DNA from: JALEGB01 sp038530925
Lineage (GTDB): Bacteria > Pseudomonadota > Alphaproteobacteria > Rhodobacterales > Rhodobacteraceae
Assembly: GCA_038530925.1 (NCBI GenBank)
Contig: JBCBCG010000219.1
Coordinates: 1-5,992, forward strand
Direction: 5' to 3'
Length of the DNA: 5,992 bases
This document shows, piece after piece, positions 1 through 4,992 of the stretch (its first letter is position 1; the number at the start of each line of letters is the position of its first letter). A program made the position numbers and the translations under genes. Below the pieces are notes generated by a model that saw only the letters and a list, made by a program, of their open reading frames with translations, did not search any database and had not been told where the DNA came from.

Positions 1-27
1 GGCGCCGCTTTGTGAAGGAGACGCGCC

Positions 28-129
28 ATGACCCTCGCCACCGCTTGCCTTGTGCTCTCCGACGGCGAGCGGTTTCTCGGCCGCGGCTTCGGCGCCGTAG
101 GCGCGCTTGGGCGTTGGCATCGCGGTTAA
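28..129 (+). pseudogene. carA: 5' remnant of carA (carbamoyl-phosphate synthase small subunit), truncated
   Basis: This is a 33-codon frame from ATG to TAA. An AAGGAG ribosome binding site (15-20) lies seven bases before the ATG. The first ~25 codons use mainly G/C third bases and include LVLSDGERFLGRGFGAVG. CarA proteins normally begin with a very similar segment (LVL-x-DG-x-x-F-x-G-x-G-x-G-A-x-G), followed by VGE(V/C)xFNTxMTGYQE. Here that second segment is absent: after GAVG the frame runs GALGRWHRG and stops, and no other frame restores carA. Intact CarA is about 380-400 residues, so over 90% is missing. CarA makes carbamoyl phosphate for arginine and pyrimidines; this piece cannot. It could instead be a short leader peptide or an unrelated small gene, because the match is recalled from family knowledge and covers only ~25 residues. 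Confidence 0.5.
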
Positions 130-134
130 AGAAG

Positions 135-162
135 GCGAGGCGGCTGCGCAAGCCGGCCTCGC
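135..162 (-). terminator. possible intrinsic terminator, minus-strand direction
   Basis: Bases 135-145 pair with 151-162, giving an 11-bp GC-rich stem with one bulged base (155) and a five-base loop (146-150). Read on the minus strand, the stem is followed at once by CTTCTTTA, a short T-rich tail, which fits a rho-independent terminator for leftward transcription. Read on the plus strand there is no T tract. No convincing minus-strand gene lies to the right, so its client is unknown. It may be a leftover of the rearrangement suggested by the carA remnant. Confidence 0.3.
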
Positions 163-213
163 GCCAACGCGCCGCGCGCATGTGAGGTTCCGCGCGGCGG
201 CCGCGGCCGAGAG

Positions 214-231
214 GGGCGCTGCGCTGCGCCC
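214..231. repeat. inverted repeat, 6-bp arms
   Basis: GGGCGC (214-219) and GCGCCC (226-231) are perfect arms around a six-base loop. The repeat lies in the non-coding stretch before yqeY and has no T tract on either side. In sequence this GC-rich such hairpins arise easily by chance, so function is unproven. Confidence 0.3.
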
Positions 232-235
232 GACT

Positions 236-250
236 TCGCCTCAGAGGCGA
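236..250. repeat. odd-length perfect dyad TCGCCTC-A-GAGGCGA (operator-like)
   Basis: Two 7-base arms sit around a single central A, the shape of a site for a dimeric DNA-binding protein. It lies ~50 bp upstream of the promoter-like pair before yqeY. It also overlaps an alternative stem formed by TCAGAG (241-246) and CTCTGA (260-265), which can extend inward by CG/CG and one G-T pair. The two structures exclude each other. No known operator is recognised. Chance occurrence in a GC-rich 230-bp gap is quite possible. Confidence 0.25.
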
Positions 251-301
251 GTTCCGCGTCTCTGATCGTGCGAAGAGAGAACGATTGCCGTGGCGTCGCG
301 C

Positions 302-331
302 TTGGTGTAGGCGCGGAAGGGTGTGGATAAA
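302..331 (+). promoter_or_regulatory. weak sigma-70-like promoter before yqeY
   Basis: TTGGTG (302-307) and GATAAA (326-331) are separated by 18 bases. The first matches TTGACA in its TTG, and the second matches four of six bases of TATAAT. Transcription would start near 338-340, leaving a ~18-base leader before the ATG at 357. The -10 element overlaps the DnaA box at 322-330, which is among the most AT-rich stretches nearby. This is a consensus match by eye only. Confidence 0.3.
322..330 (-). promoter_or_regulatory. perfect DnaA box TTATCCACA
   Basis: The plus strand reads TGTGGATAA, the exact reverse complement of the consensus DnaA box. Six of its nine bases are A or T in a strongly GC-rich region, so a perfect match is unlikely by chance; a rough base-composition estimate is about 0.01 expected in the window. 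It overlaps the possible -10 element of the yqeY promoter, a position where bound DnaA could repress or modulate transcription. I saw no second perfect box and no AT-rich unwinding element, so this is not an origin. Confidence 0.5.
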
Positions 332-341
332 ACAGATGGTT

Positions 342-346
342 GGGAG
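342..346 (+). promoter_or_regulatory. ribosome binding site for yqeY
   Basis: GGGAG lies 10 bases before the ATG at 357 and supports that start. The alternative in-frame ATG at 336 and TTG at 285 lack well-spaced purine-rich sites, and both would add residues not usual in the family. Confidence 0.45.
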
Positions 347-356
347 CACCTCGTCC

Positions 357-842
357 ATGCGTGAGCGTTTGGCGGCCGCGACCAAAGAGGCGGAGGGCGG
401 GGGGGACTCGACCCGCTTGTCGACCTTGCGTCTGATCAATGCGGCGATCCGGGATCGCGACATCGCGTTGCGCGCGGAGCAGCGGCCAGGCGAAAGCGCC
501 AGCCGCGCCTCGGACGCGACGGTGCTGCATCTGCTCTTCACCATGATCAAGCAGCGCGAGGAGAGCGCGCGCTCTTACGAGGAGAGCGGGAAGCTGGATT
601 TGGCGGATCGCGAGCGGGCCGAACTCGCCGTGATCCGGGAGTTTCTGCCGGAGCCGCTGAGCGACGCCGAGGCGAAGGAGGCCGTGCGCCGCGCGGTGGC
701 CGAGATCGGCGCCGACGATCTGCGCGATCTTGGCCGGGTGATGACGCGGCTGAAGCAGGCCTACGCCGGGCGCATGGATTTCACGTCCGCTTGCGAGACG
801 GTGCGCGAGGCGCTGGGCGCCGCGGTGGCGCGCAGCCGTTAG
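357..842 (+). CDS. GatB/YqeY domain-containing protein
   Basis: A 161-residue cytosolic protein of the stand-alone GatB/YqeY family. These proteins resemble the C-terminal tail domain of GatB, the subunit of Asp-tRNA(Asn)/Glu-tRNA(Gln) amidotransferase that contacts tRNA, but the role of the stand-alone form is not settled. Family signatures are clear: RLSTLRLINAAIRDRD from residue 20, MIKQREESARSYEE from residue 63, EFLPEPLSDAE around 95-105, and near the C-terminus GRVMTRLKQAYAGRMDF. The length is normal for the family (about 150). The ATG at 357 was chosen because the usual N-terminus (MRERL...) begins there; longer frames back to TTG 285 give an arginine-rich lead unlike the family. In many alphaproteobacteria this gene lies by carA and dnaG-rpoD; here hisS follows 153 bp downstream on the same strand. 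Confidence 0.9.
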   Translation: MRERLAAATKEAEGGGDSTRLSTLRLINAAIRDRDIALRAEQRPGESASRASDATVLHLLFTMIKQREESARSYEESGKLDLADRERAELAVIREFLPEPLSDAEAKEAVRRAVAEIGADDLRDLGRVMTRLKQAYAGRMDFTSACETVREALGAAVARSR

Positions 843-844
843 GC

Positions 845-866
845 CAGGCGCGGCGGCCGGCGCCTG
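845..866 (+). terminator. hairpin just after yqeY, possible terminator without T tract
   Basis: CAGGCGC (845-851) and GCGCCTG (860-866) are perfect 7-bp arms around an eight-base loop, starting three bases after the yqeY stop. No T run follows (TCGGTTGC), so it is at best a weak intrinsic terminator or an mRNA 3'-end stabiliser. The rest of the 843-995 gap holds a second GC-rich inverted repeat (941-947 with 958-964) close to the hisS start. It also holds a poor promoter-like pair, TTGCTC (871-876) and TAACTC (894-899), with 17-base spacing. I see no small gene there. Confidence 0.3.
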
Positions 867-995
867 TCGGTTGCTCCGCGCGCCGCGATCTCGTAACTCC
901 CGCTTTCGTATGTCCCGATCTCGCATCTTCGGGGCCGCAAGGCGCGCCGCGCCGGGCGCGCGCCGGCGAGACGCAGCCGCAGCGTGACGGAGCTT

Positions 996-2579
996 ATGCC
1001 GAACGAGACCGCAGAGACCGCCGCCAGCGGCGCGGAGCGCGCCAGCAAACCGAAGAAGAACAAGAAGCCGCAGCGCCCGAAAGCCGAGGCGCCGCGCGGG
1101 TTTCGCGACAGCTTCGGCGCCGAAGTGCTGGAGCGCCGCGCGATGCTGGATGCGATCACCGGCGTCTATCACCGCTACGGCTTCGATCCGCTTGAGACCG
1201 CGGCGATTGAAACGGTCGAGGCGCTCGGCAAGTTTCTGCCGGATGTCGACCGGCCGATGGGCGGCGTCTTCGGGTTTCAGGATGATGATGAGAGCTGGAT
1301 CGCGCTCCGCTATGATCTGACGGCGCCGCTTGCGCGGGTCGCGGCGCAGTACAAACAAAGCCTGCCGACGCCATATCGCCGCTATGCGGTCGGTCCGGTG
1401 TGGCGCAATGAGAAGCCCGGACCGGGCCGCTATCGCGAGTTTTATCAATGTGACGCGGACAGCGTCGGCGCGCCTGGCCCGGCGGCGGACGCGGAGATCT
1501 GCGCGATGCTGGCGGACGCGATGGAGGCGGCGGGCGTCGATCGAGGCGATTACGTGGTGCGCGTGAACAACCGCAAGGTTCTCAACGGCGTGATGGAGGC
1601 GATCGGCGTGCTCGATCCGGCGGATCCAGAGGGCGATCCGGCGCTCGTCGAGCGGCGGATGACGGTTCTGCGGTCGATAGACAAGCTCGACAAATTTGGG
1701 GCGGACGGCGTGCGCCTGCTGCTCGGAGACGGGCGCCGCGACGAGTCGGGCGATTTCACCAAGGGCGCGGGTCTTTCAGCAGAGCAAGCCGAGCGGGTGA
1801 TGGGCTTTGTGACCGCCGAGCGCGAGAGCGCGGCGGCGACCTGCGCGCGGCTGGCCGAGTTGGTGGAAGGATCGGAGACGGGCCGCGCCGGCGTCGAGGA
1901 GCTTGCGCGCATCTCCGAGTTTCTGGACGCGCAAGGGTACGGCGCCGAACGGATCAAGCTCGATCCCTCGGTCGTGCGCGGCCTTGGCTATTACACTGGT
2001 CCGGTGTTTGAGGCGGAGCTGACCTTCGAGATCACCGATGAGACCGGGCAGCGGCGGAGCTTCGGCTCGGTTGCAGGCGGCGGGCGCTATGATGACCTCG
2101 TCAAGCGCTTCACGGGCCAGGCGGCGCCGGCGGTGGGCGTCTCCATCGGAGTGGATCGGCTGCTGGCGGCGCTTCGGGCGCTGGGCCGAGCGGGAGAGGC
2201 GGCGCAAGCGGAGCGTTGGGACGGGCCGGTGGTCGTGCTCTCGCTCGATCGCGAGGCGACGCCGCGTTATCAAGCGATGGTGGCGGAGCTACGCGCGGCC
2301 GGCGTTCGGGCGGAGATGTTCCTCGGCGGCTCGGGCGCGATGGGCAAACAAGTGAAATACGCCGATAAGCGCCGCAGCCCTGTGGTGGTGATCGAAGGCG
2401 CGGAGGAGCGCGAGCAAGGCGTCGTGCAAATCAAGGATCTCGCGCTCGGCGCGAAGCTCGCCGCGGAGATCGAAAGCAATGAGGAGTGGAAGGCGCAGCC
2501 GGCGCAGATCTCCGCGCCTCGGGAGCGGCTGGTGGCGGCGGTGAAGGCTGTTCTCGCGCGCCATCAGGCCGCGCGCTGA
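996..2579 (+). CDS. hisS: histidyl-tRNA synthetase, eukaryote-like alphaproteobacterial type
   Basis: A cytosolic class II aminoacyl-tRNA synthetase (527 residues) that charges tRNA-His with histidine using ATP. Counting from ATG 996, a Lys-rich lead (residues 18-29) precedes the catalytic core: RYDLTAPLAR at 105-114; motif 2, WRNEKPGPGRYREFYQCD, at 136-153; the histidine-specific VRGLGYYTG at 327-335 with catalytic Arg328; and motif 3, GVSIGVDR, ending at Arg388. A C-terminal anticodon-binding domain occupies about 410-520. RYREFYQCD, VNNRKVLNG and SIDKLDKFG resemble eukaryotic HisRS more than the E. coli enzyme (RYRQFHQ). The start is uncertain: GTG 984 would add four residues; ATG 996 has GGAG only three bases upstream. 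Neighbour hisZ is a non-catalytic paralogue, and this gene order is common in Hyphomicrobiales. Confidence 0.95.
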   Translation: MPNETAETAASGAERASKPKKNKKPQRPKAEAPRGFRDSFGAEVLERRAMLDAITGVYHRYGFDPLETAAIETVEALGKFLPDVDRPMGGVFGFQDDDESWIALRYDLTAPLARVAAQYKQSLPTPYRRYAVGPVWRNEKPGPGRYREFYQCDADSVGAPGPAADAEICAMLADAMEAAGVDRGDYVVRVNNRKVLNGVMEAIGVLDPADPEGDPALVERRMTVLRSIDKLDKFGADGVRLLLGDGRRDESGDFTKGAGLSAEQAERVMGFVTAERESAAATCARLAELVEGSETGRAGVEELARISEFLDAQGYGAERIKLDPSVVRGLGYYTGPVFEAELTFEITDETGQRRSFGSVAGGGRYDDLVKRFTGQAAPAVGVSIGVDRLLAALRALGRAGEAAQAERWDGPVVVLSLDREATPRYQAMVAELRAAGVRAEMFLGGSGAMGKQVKYADKRRSPVVVIEGAEEREQGVVQIKDLALGAKLAAEIESNEEWKAQPAQISAPRERLVAAVKAVLARHQAAR

Positions 2580-2593
2580 GCAGAGGATCGCCC

Positions 2594-2609
2594 GCGACGG
2601 CTGCGTCGC
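2594..2609 (+). repeat. perfect 6-bp hairpin with GCTG loop in the hisS-hisZ gap
   Basis: GCGACG (2594-2599) and CGTCGC (2604-2609) flank a four-base loop, 14 bases after the hisS stop, and are followed by only TT. It is too weak to be called a terminator; it may mark the 3' end of the hisS message or slow polymerase. The remaining gap up to 2695 shows no clear promoter and no small gene, so hisZ-hisG may be co-transcribed with hisS. Confidence 0.3.
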
Positions 2610-2680
2610 TTCGAGAAGACGGCGCTCCTGGGTGCAGAGAGCGCGCCGGCCGCGCCGCCATCCGCGAGGCTTCGACCCGA

Positions 2681-2686
2681 AAAGGA
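2681..2686 (+). promoter_or_regulatory. ribosome binding site for hisZ
   Basis: AAAGGA lies nine bases before the ATG at 2696. It fixes that start against the longer open frame, which runs back to 2486 inside hisS and encodes a low-complexity lead unrelated to HisZ. Confidence 0.6.
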
Positions 2687-2695
2687 CCCGACCCC

Positions 2696-3976
2696 ATGTT
2701 GCTTGAGACCGCCGTTTTCGATCGGCTGAGCGCCAGCGGTCTCGGCCGAAGCGCCTTCGCGCCGCAGGACTACGACGGCGCCGCGCTCGAGCGTTTGAGC
2801 GCGATCACCGACATCCTCATGCGCATCTTCGGCGCTGAGGACGCGGCGCTGGTCGAGCCGGCGATCTTGCAGCCGGCGGATATTCTGTTCGATCTCTACG
2901 GCGAGGAGATCTGGGAGCGGTCCTTCATCATCGAGGATCTCGAACATGGCGCCTGGTGCCTGAGGCCGGATTTCACGGCGCCGGTCGCGCGCAGCCATTT
3001 AGCGCGCGCTGAGACGGGCGAGAGCGCGCGCTATCGCTATTGCGGGCCGGTGTTCCGGCGGGCGCGCGGCGCGGGCGACGGCGCGCTGCAGCAGCTTCAG
3101 GCGGGCGTCGAAGTGATCGACGAGGCCGATCCGGCGACGCGCGACGCGGAAGTGTTCGACCTCGCGCGCCAAGCGCTCGATGCGGCGGGATGCCCGCCTT
3201 ACGACCTGGTGATCGGCGATCTCGGCTTGGTGTTCGGCCTGCTGGACGCCGTGCCGATGCCCGATAGCTGGCGAGCGCGGCTGCGGCGGCATTTCTGGCG
3301 GCCGCAGCGGTTTTCGCAGCTGCTGCGCCGGCTCGGCGGCGAGGCGCCCAGCGCCGGCGAGGCGAGCCGCATGGCGTTTCTGAAAGGCTTCGGCGCGCTT
3401 GGCGAGGAAGACGCCGCGCGGGCGATCAGCGAGATGATGGCCTTGGCCGAGACGCCGCAGATCGGCGTGCGCGGCTCGGAGGAGGTGGCGGAGCGGTTCC
3501 TACGCCAAGCGGAGGACGCGCGCGCCCATCCGCTGCCGCAAGCGAGCGTCGATGTGATCGAGGCGGCGGTGGCGGTCTCCGGCCCGGCGGACGCCGCGCT
3601 GACGCGGCTCAAGGCGCTGGCGGCGGAGGCGAAGATGGATCTCAGCCGCCAGACGACGCTGTTCGAGCGGCGGCTCGAGGCGCTCAGCGCTCGCGGCGTC
3701 GAGCCGTCGCGGCTGCGCTTTGACGCGGTCTTCGGCCGCGATCTCGCGTATTACGACGGCTTTGTTTTCGAGATGCGGCCCTTCCCGACCAAAGCGACGC
3801 CGGCGCCGCGCCGGTTGGGCGGTGGCGGGCGGTATGACCGCTTGTTCCAGGCGCTTGGCGCGGAGCGGCCGGTGAGCGGCGTCGGCGCGGCGCTGAAGCC
3901 TGAGGCGATCCTCGCCGCCATCGCCGCCGGAGACGCGGCGGGCGCGGCGGCGATGGATGCGGGAGCGGCGTCATGA
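2696..3976 (+). CDS. hisZ: ATP phosphoribosyltransferase regulatory subunit HisZ
   Basis: A 426-residue relative of the HisRS catalytic core. HisZ proteins do not charge tRNA; they bind short-form HisG in a hetero-octamer, activate it, and carry the histidine feedback signal. Visible core pieces are RPDFTAPVAR (90-99), YCGPVFRRARG (115 onward, the motif-2 position), GRDLAYYDGFVFEM (347 onward) and GGGGRYDRL (375-383). Key synthetase residues are gone: the RYREFYQ part of motif 2 is absent, the VRGLxYY element reads FGRDLAYY, and the motif-3 region reads GVGAALKPEAI without the ATP-binding Arg. There is no anticodon-binding domain, as expected for HisZ. The protein ends in an Ala/Gly-rich tail (~20 residues). 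The start is fixed by AAAGGA at 2681. The stop overlaps the hisG start (ATGA), implying translational coupling and matched amounts of the two subunits. Confidence 0.92.
   Translation: MLLETAVFDRLSASGLGRSAFAPQDYDGAALERLSAITDILMRIFGAEDAALVEPAILQPADILFDLYGEEIWERSFIIEDLEHGAWCLRPDFTAPVARSHLARAETGESARYRYCGPVFRRARGAGDGALQQLQAGVEVIDEADPATRDAEVFDLARQALDAAGCPPYDLVIGDLGLVFGLLDAVPMPDSWRARLRRHFWRPQRFSQLLRRLGGEAPSAGEASRMAFLKGFGALGEEDAARAISEMMALAETPQIGVRGSEEVAERFLRQAEDARAHPLPQASVDVIEAAVAVSGPADAALTRLKALAAEAKMDLSRQTTLFERRLEALSARGVEPSRLRFDAVFGRDLAYYDGFVFEMRPFPTKATPAPRRLGGGGRYDRLFQALGAERPVSGVGAALKPEAILAAIAAGDAAGAAAMDAGAAS
3961..3965 (+). promoter_or_regulatory. ribosome binding site for hisG inside the hisZ 3' end
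   Basis: GGGAG, seven bases before the hisG ATG at 3973, lies within the last codons of hisZ. It supports the start that overlaps the hisZ stop by four bases. Confidence 0.5.
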
Positions 3977-4992
3977 GCGGCGCGGCGACGTCGCGAAACG
4001 GGGCTGAGAGCGCGCCGCTGCGCTTCGGCCTGCCGTCCAAAGGCCGCCTGCAGGAGAAGACCGCCGAGTTTTTGAAGGCGGCCGGCGTCACCTTCGAGCG
4101 TTCCGCGGTGGATCGCGAATACGCCGGGCGGCTTCGCGGTCTCGACGGCGTGGAGCTGGTGTTTCTTCAAGCTGGCGAGATGCCGGATCGGTTGATGCGC
4201 GGCGAGATCCATCTCGGCGTCACCGGCGAGGATCTGATCCGCGAGCGCGCCGGCCAATGGGAGCGGCGGATCATGCTGCTCGCGCCTCTGCATTTCGGGC
4301 ACGCCGATCTGATCGTCGCGGCGCCGAAATGTTGGATCGACGTCTCGACGACGGACGATCTCGACGATGTCGCCGCGGATTTCCGCGAGCGCCACGGCCA
4401 TCCGCTGCGCGTCGCGACGAAGTACAAGCGGCTCTCGCGCGCCTTCTTTCAAGAACGCGGCGTCGCCAATTATCGGCTGGTCGACAGCCAAGGCGCCACG
4501 GAAGGTCTGGTGGCGGCGGGCGCGGCGGAGGCGATCGTGGACATCACCTCCAGCGGCGAGACGTTGCGCGCCAATCACCTGAAGATCTTGGATGACGGGC
4601 TGATTCTGAAGAGCCAAGCGCATCTCTGCGCCTCGTTCTCAGCGGAATGGAGCGACCGCGCGCTGCAAGCGCTGCGCGCGCTTTTGGACCGGATCGGCGA
4701 CGAAGGCGCGCCGCGCGGGCGCGCGGCGCTGACGGCGCGGCTCGACGCGGCGGCGCTCGGCCGGGCGGAGCCGGCGCTCACTCGGCTCGGCGTGCGGATC
4801 CTGCGCCGGCCTTTGCGCGGCTTTCCGGGCGAGGCGCGCCTTGATGCGCCGGGCGACGAGTTGGGCCTTGCGGTGGAGATCCTCACGGCCGCCGGCGCGG
4901 AGGCGGTGAGCGCGGAGACGGCGGCCGATCCGGCCGCGAAGCCGTCTCTGTTCGAGCGTTTCTCCGAACGGCTCGGGGCGGGCGATCTTTAG
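3973..4992 (+). CDS. hisG: ATP phosphoribosyltransferase catalytic subunit HisG, with C-terminal extension
   Basis: This enzyme joins ATP and PRPP to make phosphoribosyl-ATP and pyrophosphate, the first committed step of histidine synthesis. Core signatures: LPSKGRLQEKT (20-30), GVTGEDLI (82-89), HFGHADLIVAAP (~112-123), VATKY (147-151), and the PRPP-binding loop IVDITSSGETL (188-198) followed by ANHLKIL. The core ends near residue 221, the usual length of a short, HisZ-dependent HisG. The protein continues to 339 residues. The extra ~118 residues include an Arg/Ala-rich linker and a strand-helix-strand-like segment (about 284-317: GEARLDAP, then ELGLAVEILTAAGAEAVSAE), ending in SLFERFSERL. 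Some Bradyrhizobium-like relatives have HisG of about 325 residues with a comparable tail, so the extension is probably a lineage trait. The start overlaps the hisZ stop (ATGA). The TAG stop interlocks with the purK stop. Confidence 0.93.
   Translation: MSGAATSRNGAESAPLRFGLPSKGRLQEKTAEFLKAAGVTFERSAVDREYAGRLRGLDGVELVFLQAGEMPDRLMRGEIHLGVTGEDLIRERAGQWERRIMLLAPLHFGHADLIVAAPKCWIDVSTTDDLDDVAADFRERHGHPLRVATKYKRLSRAFFQERGVANYRLVDSQGATEGLVAAGAAEAIVDITSSGETLRANHLKILDDGLILKSQAHLCASFSAEWSDRALQALRALLDRIGDEGAPRGRAALTARLDAAALGRAEPALTRLGVRILRRPLRGFPGEARLDAPGDELGLAVEILTAAGAEAVSAETAADPAAKPSLFERFSERLGAGDL

Noticed and set aside
1..120. Minus-strand open frame starting MPTPKRAYGAEAAAEK and running off the left edge
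   Set aside because: It has no ribosome binding site and poorer third-base G/C bias than the plus-strand carA-like frame over the same bases. It is probably a shadow, though the window edge prevents certainty.
322..330. Replication origin at the DnaA box
   Set aside because: There is a single perfect box, no cluster, no AT-rich unwinding region and no origin-linked genes nearby.
843..995. His-operon leader peptide or T-box before hisS
   Set aside because: No short frame with a run of His codons, no T-box-like conserved segment and no T-tailed terminator is present in this gap or in 2580-2695.
126..1448. 440-codon open frame on the minus strand
   Set aside because: It is antisense to yqeY and hisS, rich in Arg, Ala and His with no recognisable domain, and arises from the GC-rich third positions of the real genes. 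Its end beside the minus-strand terminator-like hairpin looks coincidental.
1776..2273. 165-codon minus-strand frame inside hisS
   Set aside because: It mirrors the hisS coding frame, has no ribosome binding site, and has no family resemblance.
2528..2535. GCTGGTGG, the E. coli Chi octamer
   Set aside because: Chi sequences are specific to the RecBCD enzymes of gamma-proteobacteria, and this octamer falls in ordinary GC-rich hisS coding sequence.
3751..4623. 290-codon open frame on the minus strand
   Set aside because: It is antisense to the hisZ 3' end and hisG, which are both clear family members. The product shows no known motif and has shadow-type composition.
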